This document shows positions 1 to 8,623 of a stretch of 64,000 nucleotides of DNA, piece by piece. The stretch spans positions 806,001-870,000 of the forward strand of contig NZ_JAPEPI010000001.1 of the NCBI RefSeq assembly GCF_026340305.1, read 5' to 3'. The notes beneath the pieces are model-generated. The model was not told the origin of the DNA. It saw nothing but the letters and a program-made list of their open reading frames with translations, and did no database searches. Positions within the stretch are counted from its first letter, which is position 1; the number at the start of each line of letters is the position of its first letter. The position numbers and the translations under genes are program-made. The DNA comes from Streptomyces sp. NBC_01381. GTDB lineage: Bacteria > Actinomycetota > Actinomycetes > Streptomycetales > Streptomycetaceae.

Positions 1-384
1 AAGGACGGCTACGCCCGTAACTACCTGATCCCGCGGAACTTCGCGATCCGCTGGACCAAGGGTGGCGAGAAGGACGTCGCGCAGATCCGTCGCGCGCGCA
101 AGATCCACGAGATCGCGACCATCGAGCAGGCCAACGAGGTCAAGGCCCAGCTCGAGGGCGTCAAGGTCCGTCTGGCCGTTCGCTCCGGCGACGCCGGTCG
201 TCTCTTCGGTTCCGTCACCCCGGCCGACATCGCTTCGGCGATCGAGGCTGCCGGTGGTCCGAAGGTCGACAAGCGCCGTGTCGAGCTGAACGCGCCGATC
301 AAGACGCTGGGCGCTCACGCGACGTCCGTGCGTCTGCACCCCGAGGTTGCCGCCAAGGTCAACATCGAGGTCGTCTCCGCCTAA
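1..384 (+). CDS. rplI: 50S ribosomal protein L9, 3' part (5' end outside window)
   Basis: This is the C-terminal 127 codons of ribosomal protein L9, a structural protein of the large subunit that binds 23S rRNA. The first visible residues ([12 protein letters not shown]) are the end of the conserved N-terminal rRNA-binding domain. A long helix rich in K, E and A follows, then the C-terminal domain ending in NIEVVSA and TAA. L9 is usually near 150 residues, so only about 20 residues lie upstream of the window. It is normally last in the rpsF-ssb-rpsR-rplI operon, which fits the strong hairpin that follows. Identification is secure. Confidence 0.97.
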   Translation, partial: KDGYARNYLIPRNFAIRWTKGGEKDVAQIRRARKIHEIATIEQANEVKAQLEGVKVRLAVRSGDAGRLFGSVTPADIASAIEAAGGPKVDKRRVELNAPIKTLGAHATSVRLHPEVAAKVNIEVVSA

Positions 385-410
385 GCACTGCGCTTGGCAG
401 AGTTGAACGA

Positions 411-450
411 ACATGTGGGGCCGCACCCTTCGGGGCGCGGCCCCACATGT
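411..450. terminator. Bidirectional terminator between rplI and the MATE gene
   Basis: A 14-bp perfect stem (411-424 with 437-450, ACATGTGGGGCCGC) encloses a 12-nt loop. It sits between the convergent rplI and MATE genes and can serve both. A parS site begins at the last bases of the right arm. Confidence 0.8.
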
Positions 451-462
451 TTCACGTGAAAC
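449..462. other. parS: parS centromere site (exact)
   Basis: GTTTCACGTGAAAC is a perfect 14-bp palindrome identical to the Streptomyces ParB-binding parS consensus. It abuts the terminator between two convergent genes, so it lies in a non-coding position. Confidence 0.88.
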
Positions 463-483
463 GGCTCGGCGTCGTGAAACGCC

Positions 484-1821
484 TCAGCGTGTGGCGCCCG
501 TGACGATCCAGCGGCCCGAGCGGGATCGCAGCCACAGTGTGATCATCCGTACCGCCATCATGAGCGTCATCGCTCCCCACAGTGCCGTCAGGCCGCCGCC
601 CAGGGTGGGCACCAAGAGGGCGACGGGGACGAAGACGGCGAGCGTGGCGAGCATGGCCCAGGCCAGGTAGGAGCCGTCGCCGGCTCCCATCAGGACGCCG
701 TCCAGGACATAGACGATGCCGCAGATCGGCTGGGCGATGGCCACCACCACGAGGGCCGGCAGCGCCGCGTCCTCGACCGCCGCGTCACTCGTGAACAGCG
801 GGATGAACAAGGGCCGGGCCAGGACGACCAGGACGCCGAGCACGACCCCCGATGCGATGCCCCACTGCACCATCCGACGGCAGACGTCGCGCGCGCCCTG
901 GGCGTCGTTCGCTCCCAGATAGCGGCCGACGATCGCCTGGCCCGCGATGGCGATGGCGTCGAGGGCGAACGCCAGCAGACTCCACAGGGACAGGATGATC
1001 TGGTGGGCGGCCACATCGGCGTCGCCGAGGCGGGCGGCCACCGCTGTCGCGATCATGAGGATCGCCCGCAGCGAGAGCGTACGGACGAGAAGGGGTGCGC
1101 CTGCCTGTGCGCAGGCCCTGATGCCGTCGGCGTCGGGGCGGAGTGAGGCGCCGTGGCGTCTGGCTCCGCGTACGACGACGAAGAGATACACGGCGGCCAT
1201 GGCGAACTGGGCGATGACGGTGCCCCAGGCCGAACCGGCGATGCCGAGGCCCGCGCCGTACACGAGGCCCACATTGAGGACGCCGTTGGCCACGAAACCG
1301 CCGATGGCGACGTACAGCGGGGTCTTCGTGTCCTGCAGGCCGCGCAGCACACCGGTGGCGGCGAGCACGACGAGCATGGCCGGAATGCCGAGCGAGGAGA
1401 TGCGGAGATACGTGACCGCGTACGGGGCGGCGGTGTCCGATGCGCCGAAGAGCTCGACGAGCGCGGGTGCGGTGGGCAGGACGACGGCGATGACGGCGGC
1501 GCCGAGCAGGAGGGCGAGCCAGATGCCGTCCATGCCCTGGCGGATGGCGGCCTGGAGATCTCCGGCGCCGACCCGTCGGGCGACGGCGGCCGTGGTGGCG
1601 TAGGCAAGGAAGACGAAGACGCTCACGGCGGTGGTGAGGAGAGCCGAGGCGACGCCGAGACCGGCCAGTTGCGCGGTGCCGAGATGGCCGACGATGGCGC
1701 TGTCGGCCATCACGAAGAGAGGCTCGGCGACGAGTGCGCCGAAGGCGGGGACGGCGAGTGCGATGATCTCTCGGTCATGCCGTCGCCGTGCGGCCTTGGG
1801 TGCCGCGGGAGCCTGTGTCAT
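484..1821 (-). CDS. MATE family multidrug/cation exporter (DinF-like)
   Basis: Inner-membrane antiporter of the MATE family, expected to export cationic drugs or metabolites in exchange for Na+ or H+. About 445 residues form twelve predicted membrane segments in two internally similar halves. Near the N-terminus, the stretch EIIALAVPAFGALVAEPLF leading to DSAIVGHLG is typical of the DinF branch, and further family motifs follow (GVLRGLQDTKTPL, then GAGDG in the second half). I chose the ATG at 1821; a GTG two codons upstream and a TTG at 1830 are alternatives. It is convergent with rplI and divergent from dnaB. The substrate cannot be inferred. Confidence 0.88.
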   Translation of the reverse strand: MTQAPAAPKAARRRHDREIIALAVPAFGALVAEPLFVMADSAIVGHLGTAQLAGLGVASALLTTAVSVFVFLAYATTAAVARRVGAGDLQAAIRQGMDGIWLALLLGAAVIAVVLPTAPALVELFGASDTAAPYAVTYLRISSLGIPAMLVVLAATGVLRGLQDTKTPLYVAIGGFVANGVLNVGLVYGAGLGIAGSAWGTVIAQFAMAAVYLFVVVRGARRHGASLRPDADGIRACAQAGAPLLVRTLSLRAILMIATAVAARLGDADVAAHQIILSLWSLLAFALDAIAIAGQAIVGRYLGANDAQGARDVCRRMVQWGIASGVVLGVLVVLARPLFIPLFTSDAAVEDAALPALVVVAIAQPICGIVYVLDGVLMGAGDGSYLAWAMLATLAVFVPVALLVPTLGGGLTALWGAMTLMMAVRMITLWLRSRSGRWIVTGATR

Positions 1822-2280
1822 GGACACCAATGTAATCTTCCACAGGTAAGAGATGCAACGGCTAATGGACCCTTACTTGGCCTTCGGTGGGACGCTCGGT
1901 GGCGCACTGTTTGTCGCGATCTTGGTCCGACTGGGGAAGTTTTTCTTCTGCACAGCCGGTGGATGGGAACGTTGCAGGTCAGAGCCGGTTTGCGGAGAGG
2001 GCTGAGGGCTTGTTCACAGGGCTGTCCACCGGGCCGTGCACAGGTTTTGCAGGGTTCTCCACAGCATCGCGCCCGTCATCCACACCGCCTGTGGATAACC
2101 AGATTGGCTGACGGTGGCCACGGGCCTACCGTGGTGCGGCGCCCCCCTCGTCTTCAGACTGGGGAAACCCGGTAAACCCGACGCGTCAGAACCGGAGTTG
2201 GGCGACTCATTTGTCAGTGTCGTGCCGTAAGAAAGAGGGGCACGGCGAGGTCCGCGCGGCGGACGGGAGGAGGTGGCCCG
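1822..2280. promoter_or_regulatory. Divergent MATE/dnaB intergenic region
   Basis: A 459-base spacer with no convincing gene. It must hold the dnaB promoter and the MATE promoter. Its middle part carries a cluster of DnaA-box-like nonamers, listed separately. A purine-rich GGGAGGAGG around 2265-2273 is the dnaB ribosome binding site and supports the GTG start at 2281. Confidence 0.7.
2010..2098. promoter_or_regulatory. DnaA-box cluster 1, upstream of dnaB
   Basis: Five DnaA-box-like nonamers lie within 89 bases: TTGTTCACA (2010), CTGTCCACC (2022), TTCTCCACA (2055), TCATCCACA (2076), and on the reverse strand TTATCCACA (2090-2098). Only the last is a perfect box; the others have one or two deviations from TTGTCCACA. 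The position suggests DnaA binding in the dnaB control region, but binding is inferred. Confidence 0.55.
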
Positions 2281-3756
2281 GTGAGTATTTCCGAGCCTTT
2301 GGACGACCCCTGGGCCGACAGCGGTCCCAGTGATCGTCTGCCCGCCTCCCGGCGCCGCGACGGCGGCCGCAGCCGCGACGAACAGCACGAGCGGGGCCGC
2401 GAAGGCGGCGGCTGGGACGGCGGAGGCACCGCGTTCGAGCGCGTACCGCCGCAGGACCTGGACGCGGAGCAGTCGGTGCTCGGCGGCATGCTCCTCTCCA
2501 AGGACGCCATCGCCGATGTCGTCGAGGTCCTCAAGGGACATGACTTCTACCGGCCCGCGCACGAGACGATCTACACCGCGATCCTCGACCTGTACGCGAA
2601 GGGCGAGCCGGCCGACCCGATCACCACCGCCGCCGAGCTCACCAAGCGTGGCGAGATCACCAAGGTGGGCGGCGCCCCGTATCTGCACACGCTGGTGCAG
2701 ACGGTGCCGACCGCGGCGAATGCCGAGTACTACGCGGAGATCGTCCACGAGCGCGCGGTCCTGCGCCGCCTCGTCGAGGCCGGCACCCGCATCACGCAGA
2801 TGGGATACGCGGCTGACGGCGACGTCGACGAGATCGTCAACAGCGCCCAGGCCGAGATCTACGCGGTCACTGAGCAGCGCACCAGCGAGGACTATCTGCC
2901 GCTCGGCGACATCATGGAGGGCGCGCTCGACGAGATCGAGGCGATCGGCTCGCGCAGCGGTGAGATGACCGGTGTGCCGACGGGCTTCACCGACTTCGAC
3001 TCGCTGACGAACGGCCTGCACCCGGGCCAGATGATCGTCATCGCGGCCCGTCCCGCCATGGGTAAGTCCACGCTGGCCCTCGACTTCGCACGGGCCTGTT
3101 CGATCAAGCACAACCTGCCCAGCGTCATCTTCTCCCTGGAAATGGGGCGCAACGAGATCGCGATGCGTCTGCTCTCCGCGGAGGCCCGTGTCGCGCTGCA
3201 CCACATGCGCTCCGGCACCATGACGGACGAGGACTGGACGCGCCTCGCGCGCCGTATGCCCGAGGTCTCGGCCGCCCCCCTCTACATCGACGACTCCCCG
3301 AACCTGTCGATGATGGAGATCCGCGCCAAGTGCCGTCGCCTCAAGCAGCGCAGCGACATCAAGCTCGTGATCATCGACTATCTGCAGCTGATGCAGTCCG
3401 GTGGTTCGAAGCGCGCCGAGAGCCGCCAGCAGGAGGTCTCGGACATGTCGCGAAACCTGAAGCTGCTCGCCAAGGAGCTCGAAGTCCCGGTCATCGCGCT
3501 CTCGCAGCTGAACCGTGGCCCCGAGCAGCGCACGGACAAGAAGCCCCAGGTCTCCGACCTGCGTGAATCCGGATCGATCGAGCAGGACGCCGACATGGTC
3601 ATCCTGCTGCACCGCGAGGACGCGTACGAGAAGGAGTCACCGCGCGCGGGCGAGGCGGACATCATCGTGGGCAAGCACCGTAACGGCCCGACGGCCACGA
3701 TCACGGTCGCCTTCCAGGGCCATTACTCGCGCTTCGTGGACATGGCGCAGACGTAA
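2281..3756 (+). CDS. dnaB: Replicative DNA helicase DnaB
   Basis: Hexameric ATP-dependent 5'-3' helicase that unwinds DNA at the replication fork and recruits primase. At 491 residues it has the usual bacterial layout. After a Streptomyces-type acidic and glycine-rich N-terminal tail comes the DnaB N-domain (PPQDLDAEQSVLGGML, about residue 57). The RecA-like C-domain carries Walker A ARPAMGKST at about residues 256-264, Walker B VIIDYLQLMQ at about 364, and the SQLNRGPEQR and GSIEQDADMV motifs. No intein is present. The GTG start is set by a strong GGAGGAGG site. The DnaA-box-like cluster just upstream may couple its expression to initiation. Confidence 0.97.
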   Translation: MSISEPLDDPWADSGPSDRLPASRRRDGGRSRDEQHERGREGGGWDGGGTAFERVPPQDLDAEQSVLGGMLLSKDAIADVVEVLKGHDFYRPAHETIYTAILDLYAKGEPADPITTAAELTKRGEITKVGGAPYLHTLVQTVPTAANAEYYAEIVHERAVLRRLVEAGTRITQMGYAADGDVDEIVNSAQAEIYAVTEQRTSEDYLPLGDIMEGALDEIEAIGSRSGEMTGVPTGFTDFDSLTNGLHPGQMIVIAARPAMGKSTLALDFARACSIKHNLPSVIFSLEMGRNEIAMRLLSAEARVALHHMRSGTMTDEDWTRLARRMPEVSAAPLYIDDSPNLSMMEIRAKCRRLKQRSDIKLVIIDYLQLMQSGGSKRAESRQQEVSDMSRNLKLLAKELEVPVIALSQLNRGPEQRTDKKPQVSDLRESGSIEQDADMVILLHREDAYEKESPRAGEADIIVGKHRNGPTATITVAFQGHYSRFVDMAQT

Positions 3757-3858
3757 CAGCAGTCAGCTGCAAAGCCGAGGTCGCGTGCGCGGCGCGACCG
3801 AGCCAGCTCCTCCGGTGTCACCCGCGGAGCATATGGCCCGTGACTCCCGGACGGGCGC

Positions 3859-4422
3859 TCAGCGCCTCGTCTCGTACCTGGTCAGGAGCACGCCGCAGGG
3901 AAACGTCCGCGTCTCCACCAGGTTCAGGTTCACCCAGTTGTCCAGCGCGGTGAAGAACGGCGTGCCGCCGCCCACCAGGACCGGAGCGGTGGCCAGCACG
4001 TACTCGTCGATCAGCCCGGCCTGCATGGCGGCCCCGGCGAGCGTCGCGCCGCAGATGTCCATCGGGCCGCCGTCCTCGGCCTTGAGCCGGGTGATCTCGG
4101 CGACCGCGTCGCCGGTGACCAGGCGGGTGTTCCAGTCGACCTTGTCGATCGTCGAGGAGAACACCACCTTCGACATGTCCCGCCAGCGGCGCGCGAACTC
4201 GATCTCCGCCGGGGTGGCGTTGGGCTGCTGGTCGCCGGTCGGCCAGTAGGAGCTCATCGTCTGCCACAGCTTGCGCCCGTACAGCGTCAGGTCGGTCGCC
4301 TGCAACTGGTCGGACCAGAACTGGAACAGCTCGTCGCTCGGCACGCTCCAGCCGATGTCGTCGCCGGGCGCGGCGATGTAGCCGTCCAGGGTCAGGTTCA
4401 TGCCGTAGATCAGTTTCCGCAT
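3859..4422 (-). CDS. Dihydrofolate reductase family protein (RibD C-terminal domain)
   Basis: A 187-residue single-domain protein with the RibD C-terminal/DHFR-like fold, starting MRKLIYGMNLTLDGYIA, the usual opening of the YyaP/YwjB-like group. YGRKLW, DICGATLAG and VLVGGGTPFF match nucleotide-binding positions of the fold. It probably binds NADPH and reduces a small molecule, but neither riboflavin nor folate synthesis genes are nearby and the substrate is unknown. It is a single-gene unit convergent with dnaB. Confidence 0.82.
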   Translation of the reverse strand: MRKLIYGMNLTLDGYIAAPGDDIGWSVPSDELFQFWSDQLQATDLTLYGRKLWQTMSSYWPTGDQQPNATPAEIEFARRWRDMSKVVFSSTIDKVDWNTRLVTGDAVAEITRLKAEDGGPMDICGATLAGAAMQAGLIDEYVLATAPVLVGGGTPFFTALDNWVNLNLVETRTFPCGVLLTRYETRR

Positions 4423-4485
4423 GGCGCCAGCCTTCCGTGTGTCGGTCTCACGCGTACGGACCGACGCGGCGCGGGAAACTCATCG

Positions 4486-4674
4486 GTGCGCGATCTGAGC
4501 TCACATGTCCGACTGCATCTCGACTTCCGGCCTGATGACCAGGACGCCGAGGCGACTCGTCTGCTGGCCCATGACGCACAGCGTGTCGACAGTGGCCAGG
4601 GTGATCAATCGTGGGTTGTTCTGGCCGACCCCGAAGGCAACGAGTTCTGCATCCTTGGCCGGCGGCGGCAGTAA
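4486..4674 (+). pseudogene. Remnant of a VOC/glyoxalase-like protein
   Basis: A 62-codon reading frame from a GTG matches only the C-terminal third of glyoxalase-like VOC proteins: VRLHLDFRPDDQDAEATRLL, then GDQSWVVLADPEGNEFCIL. The N-terminal beta-alpha-beta module with the other metal and substrate residues is absent, and the upstream sequence belongs to the opposite-strand neighbour's 5' region. The family's usual length is 115-140 residues. I therefore call it a deletion remnant. A functional short peptide is possible but unlikely. Confidence 0.65.
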
Positions 4675-4710
4675 CCCTCAACGGGCGGCTCGGCTGCTGA
4701 GAACAAGCAG

Positions 4711-6228
4711 TCAGGCCAAGTCCCGCACGGCGTCGCCGAGGAGCGAGATGCCCTCGGCGATGTCGGTGGCGGTGGGTGCGGCGTAGCCGAGGACGAGGCC
4801 TGGGCGGTGCGGGCGCTGGCCGTGCCAGGACAAGGGCTGGACCTTCACACCGCGCAGCAGGGCCGCCGCGGCGAGGCCGGTGTCGCGGAACGCCGCGTCG
4901 AAGGTGATCGTCAGATGCAGGCCGGCAGCGGCGCCGTGCACGACGGCGTTCGGCAGCCGGCTCCTGATCGCGGCGATCATCGCGTCCCTGCGGCGGCGAT
5001 GGCGCCCCCGCAGAAGACGCAACTGGCGTTCCAGCGCGCCGGATTCCATCAGCTGGGCCAGGACGAGCTGCGGCAGTACGGCGCTGCCGAGGTCGGCGAA
5101 GCGCTTGGCGGCGACGAGCGCGTCCCGGTGCCGGGGCGGCGCGATGGCCCAGCCGATGCGCAGCGCCGGAGCGAGCAGCTTGGACACGCTGCCGGCGTAC
5201 AGGACGTGCTCGGCGAGCAGGGAACGCAGGGCGGGGACCGGGGCGCGGTCGTAGCGGTGCTCGGCGTCGTAGTCGTCCTCGATGATCAGCCCGTCGTGCT
5301 CCGTGGCCCAGCGCATCAGCGCGCGCCGGCGTCGGCCGCCGAGCACGACGCCGGTCGGGAACTGGTGAGCCGGTGTCAGCAGGACGGCGGGAGCGCCCGT
5401 GGTCTCCAGTGCGTCGACGCGGATGCCGTCGCCGTCGACCGGGACGGGCGGTGTGTCCAGGCGCGCGTTGCGCAGATGCTGCCGGCCGCCGAGCGAGCCG
5501 GGGTCCTCCACGGCCACCGCGCGCATCCCGTCGTCGTGCAGCACCTGACCGGCCAGAGTGAGGGTCTGAGCCGTGCCCGCGGTGACGACGACCTCGTCCG
5601 GATCGGCGCGGATGCCCCGGCTGCGGGCCAGCCAGTGGGCGAGGGCGACGCGCAGTTCCCGGGCCCCGCGCGGGTCTCCGTATCCGAAGGCGGAGGCCGG
5701 GAGTTCCTTGAGTACGGTGCGTTCGGCGCGGAGCCACGCGGTGCGCGGGAACGCCGCGAGATCGGGCACCCCGGGCGAGAGGTCGATCCGGGCCGGCGCG
5801 GCCCGCAGCGCGTCGAAGATGTCTGTGCCGGGCGCGGTAGCGAAGAGAGTGCTCGGCGGTGGATGCGGCTGCGCGCGGGCCCTCTCTCCGTCGCCGACCC
5901 CTTTGCCCTCCGACCGGACCGTCACGGGCGCGGCGACCACCACGGTGCCGTTGCGCCCCCGCCCCGCGACATGGCCGTCCTCGCTCAGGCGCTGGTACGC
6001 CTCGGTGATCACGCCGCGGGACACGCGCAGTTCGCCCGCCAGGGTCCGGGTGGCCGGCAGCCTGCTGCCCACCGGCAGGCGGCCGTCCGCAATCGCGAGG
6101 CGCAGCCGCCGGGCCAGCCAGTCCGCGCGCCCGCCGGGCGGGGCATCGTCGATGTTCAGCTGGAGGAAGTCGGCCCCGGGGGACGGCGCTATGGACTGGT
6201 CGGCAGCATGGTCATTGGACCTGTTCAC
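4711..6228 (-). CDS. MocR/PdxR-type transcriptional regulator (GntR-aminotransferase fusion)
   Basis: About 505 residues. A GntR winged helix comes first (RRLRLAIADGRLPVGSRLPATR, then LAGELRVSRGVITEAYQRL). It is followed by a class I aminotransferase-like domain with the PLP lysine in the motif YAGSVSKLLAPALRIGW. MocR proteins use PLP as cofactor or effector and usually control an adjacent divergent gene. Here that gene is the methyltransferase 28 bases away, so it is the likely target. I chose the GTG at 6228; the frame stays open further upstream, but that would overlap the divergent start. The regulated pathway is unknown. Confidence 0.85.
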   Translation of the reverse strand: MNRSNDHAADQSIAPSPGADFLQLNIDDAPPGGRADWLARRLRLAIADGRLPVGSRLPATRTLAGELRVSRGVITEAYQRLSEDGHVAGRGRNGTVVVAAPVTVRSEGKGVGDGERARAQPHPPPSTLFATAPGTDIFDALRAAPARIDLSPGVPDLAAFPRTAWLRAERTVLKELPASAFGYGDPRGARELRVALAHWLARSRGIRADPDEVVVTAGTAQTLTLAGQVLHDDGMRAVAVEDPGSLGGRQHLRNARLDTPPVPVDGDGIRVDALETTGAPAVLLTPAHQFPTGVVLGGRRRRALMRWATEHDGLIIEDDYDAEHRYDRAPVPALRSLLAEHVLYAGSVSKLLAPALRIGWAIAPPRHRDALVAAKRFADLGSAVLPQLVLAQLMESGALERQLRLLRGRHRRRRDAMIAAIRSRLPNAVVHGAAAGLHLTITFDAAFRDTGLAAAALLRGVKVQPLSWHGQRPHRPGLVLGYAAPTATDIAEGISLLGDAVRDLA

Positions 6229-6256
6229 CGGGCCATAGTGACAGCAGGCTGAAGCC

Positions 6257-7117
6257 ATGCACACGGCCACCACGAACCCCGCGCCCTCATCTCCCGCCAT
6301 CCTCCCGGCAGTTGACTACGTCCACGGATACTCGGACCGCGAGGCCCGCAGGCTCGGTGACCAGGCGGACACCCTTGCCGCGCTGCTGCACGAAGGCACG
6401 GCGTATCCCGCGGGCAGCCGGGTCCTGGAGGTCGGCTGCGGGGTCGGCGCCCAGACCGTGCACCTCGTCGACTCCAGCCCCGGCGCGCACATCGTCGCCG
6501 TCGACCGCTCGGTGGACTCGCTGGCACAGGCCCGCGCCCGCGTCGAGGCCCACGCGCCCGACGCGGACGTCACGTGGTGCCGTGCCGATCTCTTCGATCT
6601 TCCTTTCCCGGATGCCGAGTTCGACCACATCTTCGTGTGCTTCGTCCTGGAGCACCTGGCCGCTCCCCGGCGTGCGCTCGCCGCGCTGCGGAGGCTGCTG
6701 CGACCCGGCGGGAGCCTCACCGTGATCGAGGGGGACCACGCGTCGGCGTTCTTCCACCCGGACAGTGCCTACGCTCGTGCGGCGATCGGCTGCCTGGTCC
6801 AGTTGCAGGCGGACGGTGGTGGAAACGGCCTGATCGGGCGGGAGTTGCAGCCTCTGGTCGCCGGGGCTGGATACGACGACGTCAGGGTGCGGGCGTGCGC
6901 CGTCTACGCGGACCGGACCCGCCCCGCGTTGGTCGACGGCTTCACCCGCAGCACGTTCACCGCCATGATCGAGTCCGTCAGGGAGGACGCGCTGGCCGCG
7001 GCGCTCATCACCGAGGCCGACTGGGACCGCGGGATCGCCGACCTGCGCAGGACCGCGGACGACGACGGGACCTTCCACTACACGTTCTTCAAGGCCACGG
7101 GTACGCGTACCGCATAG
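6257..7117 (+). CDS. Class I SAM-dependent methyltransferase
   Basis: A 286-residue methyltransferase of the UbiE/Methyltransf_11 type. The SAM-binding glycine loop LEVGCGVGAQT is at about residues 57-67, the acidic residue of motif II in IVAVDRS, then DLFDLPFPDAEFDHI and LEHL, the family's post-I motifs. The start MHTATT lies 28 bases from the divergent MocR gene, so the two share a control region. A C-terminal stretch (HYTFFKATG) is typical of small-molecule methyltransferases. The substrate cannot be read from the sequence. Confidence 0.85.
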   Translation: MHTATTNPAPSSPAILPAVDYVHGYSDREARRLGDQADTLAALLHEGTAYPAGSRVLEVGCGVGAQTVHLVDSSPGAHIVAVDRSVDSLAQARARVEAHAPDADVTWCRADLFDLPFPDAEFDHIFVCFVLEHLAAPRRALAALRRLLRPGGSLTVIEGDHASAFFHPDSAYARAAIGCLVQLQADGGGNGLIGRELQPLVAGAGYDDVRVRACAVYADRTRPALVDGFTRSTFTAMIESVREDALAAALITEADWDRGIADLRRTADDDGTFHYTFFKATGTRTA

Positions 7118-7171
7118 CGCGGCCGGCGGAATTCGCTCGACGCACGGCCTCTCCAAAGGTGGACTAGGGCC

Positions 7172-8554
7172 ATGACATCACCCCGTGAAGAGCTGCTGCC
7201 CACCACCCGCCGAGCCTTGTTGCACCGCGTCGCCACCGCTCAGGCGGAGGGCCGGGCTCCCTCCCTTGTCGCCTCGGTGCTCAGGGACGGCGAGTTGGTG
7301 TGGACCGAGGGCCGCACCTGCGTCGAGGGGCATGCGCCGGACGAGAACGTCCAGTACCGCATCGGCTCGATCACCAAGACCTTCACCGCCGTCCTGGTGA
7401 TGCGGCTGCGCGACGAGGGCGCCCTTGACCTCTCCGATCCCTTGGAGAAGCACCTTCCGGGCACGGCCGCGGGCGACGTCACCATTGCGGAACTGCTCGC
7501 GCACACCAGCGGGTTGGCGGCCGAGACCCCCGGGGAGTGGTGGGAGCGTACGCCCGGTGCGCAGCGTCCCGAGCTGGAAGACGTACTCGGTGAGCAGCCC
7601 TTCAAGCACCCCACGGGGCGCCGGTTCCACTACTCCAACCCCGGCTACACGCTGCTCGGTTCGCTGATCGAGGCGCTCCGGGGTGATTCCTGGGAGGCCG
7701 TGCTGCGCCGCGAGATCCTTGAGCCGCTGGGCCTGGACCGTACGAGCGCGCAGCCGCAGGCGCCGCACGCGGGCGGCTGGGCCGTCCATCCGTGGGCGGA
7801 CGTGATGATGCCCGAACCCGCCGAAGACCTGGGTCTCATGGCACCGGCCGGACAGCTGTGGTCCACGACGGCGGATCTGGCCCGGTTCGGCGCCTTCCTC
7901 CTGGCGGGCGACGATCGTGTCCTGTCCGCCGATTCGGTACGGGAGATGAGTACTCCGGCGGCGCCCACGCCGCCGGGGGACTGGAACTCGACGTACGGGC
8001 TCGGCGCGCAGGTGCTCCGGGTGGACGGGCGCACGCTGGTCGGGCACGGGGGCTCACTGCCGGGCTTCATGGCCGGGCTGTGGGCGATCGAGGAGGAAGG
8101 TCTGGTGGCGGTCACGCTGACCAACTGCACCTCCGGTCCGGCCGTGACGTCGCTGGCCGCCGAGCTGCTCCTGATCGTTGCCGAGGCCGAGCCGCGCATC
8201 CCCGATGCATGGCGGCCGCTGCCCGAGCTGGACAAGGCTCTGCTGGAGCTCGCGGGGCCCTGGCACTGGGGGACGAACACCTTCGTGCTGCGGCCGGCGG
8301 CCGACGGGGCGGTCGGTCTTGCGCCCCTGGTCGGCGGGGGCCGAGGCTCGCGGTTCCGGCCGAACGGCGACGGCACCTGGACCGGGCTCGACGGCTACTT
8401 CGCGGGGGAGATCCTGCGGGTGGTGCGGCGGCCGGACGGGTCGGTGAGCCATCTCGACCTCGGCTCGTTCTTCTTCACGCGGGAGCCGTACGACACGGGC
8501 GCTCCCGTGCCGGGCGGGGTGGACCCGGAGGGGTGGCGCGGACTTCCCCAGTAG
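7172..8554 (+). CDS. Serine hydrolase, class C beta-lactamase/esterase family
   Basis: A 460-residue protein with the penicillin-binding fold. SITK (S66-x-x-K69) is the catalytic serine and lysine, HYSNPGY carries the Y-x-N motif, and GHGGSLPG the third motif. No signal peptide is visible (MTSPREELLPTTRRALL), so it probably acts in the cytoplasm, more likely as an esterase or D-aminopeptidase-like enzyme than a beta-lactamase. A C-terminal DUF3471-like region ends in the SHLDLGSFFFTREPYD segment. It follows the methyltransferase by 54 bases and may be co-transcribed. A terminator/parS palindrome follows immediately. Confidence 0.85.
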   Translation: MTSPREELLPTTRRALLHRVATAQAEGRAPSLVASVLRDGELVWTEGRTCVEGHAPDENVQYRIGSITKTFTAVLVMRLRDEGALDLSDPLEKHLPGTAAGDVTIAELLAHTSGLAAETPGEWWERTPGAQRPELEDVLGEQPFKHPTGRRFHYSNPGYTLLGSLIEALRGDSWEAVLRREILEPLGLDRTSAQPQAPHAGGWAVHPWADVMMPEPAEDLGLMAPAGQLWSTTADLARFGAFLLAGDDRVLSADSVREMSTPAAPTPPGDWNSTYGLGAQVLRVDGRTLVGHGGSLPGFMAGLWAIEEEGLVAVTLTNCTSGPAVTSLAAELLLIVAEAEPRIPDAWRPLPELDKALLELAGPWHWGTNTFVLRPAADGAVGLAPLVGGGRGSRFRPNGDGTWTGLDGYFAGEILRVVRRPDGSVSHLDLGSFFFTREPYDTGAPVPGGVDPEGWRGLPQ

Positions 8555-8560
8555 GAGCTC

Positions 8561-8600
8561 GGTGGGGCGTCGTGTTTCACGTGAAACACGACGCCCCACC
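8561..8600. terminator. Perfect 40-bp palindrome: terminator with parS at its centre
   Basis: The two 20-base arms (8561-8580 and 8581-8600) are exact reverse complements. The outer arms, GGTGGGGCGTCGT, form a GC-rich stem between the convergent serine-hydrolase and GNAT genes. The inner 14 bp are a parS site. As RNA it is a loopless hairpin that can stop transcription in either direction. Confidence 0.8.
8574..8587. other. parS: parS centromere site (exact)
   Basis: An exact GTTTCACGTGAAAC, the second in the window. It forms the tip of the terminator palindrome between two convergent genes, a position that escapes coding constraint and probably also read-through transcription. Confidence 0.88.
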
Positions 8601-8623
8601 CGTACGACACGTCAACGGCAGTG

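Noticed and set aside
7172..8554. Beta-lactamase resistance gene
   Set aside because: The catalytic motifs fit the wider serine-hydrolase family, no export signal is seen, and no beta-lactam context exists.
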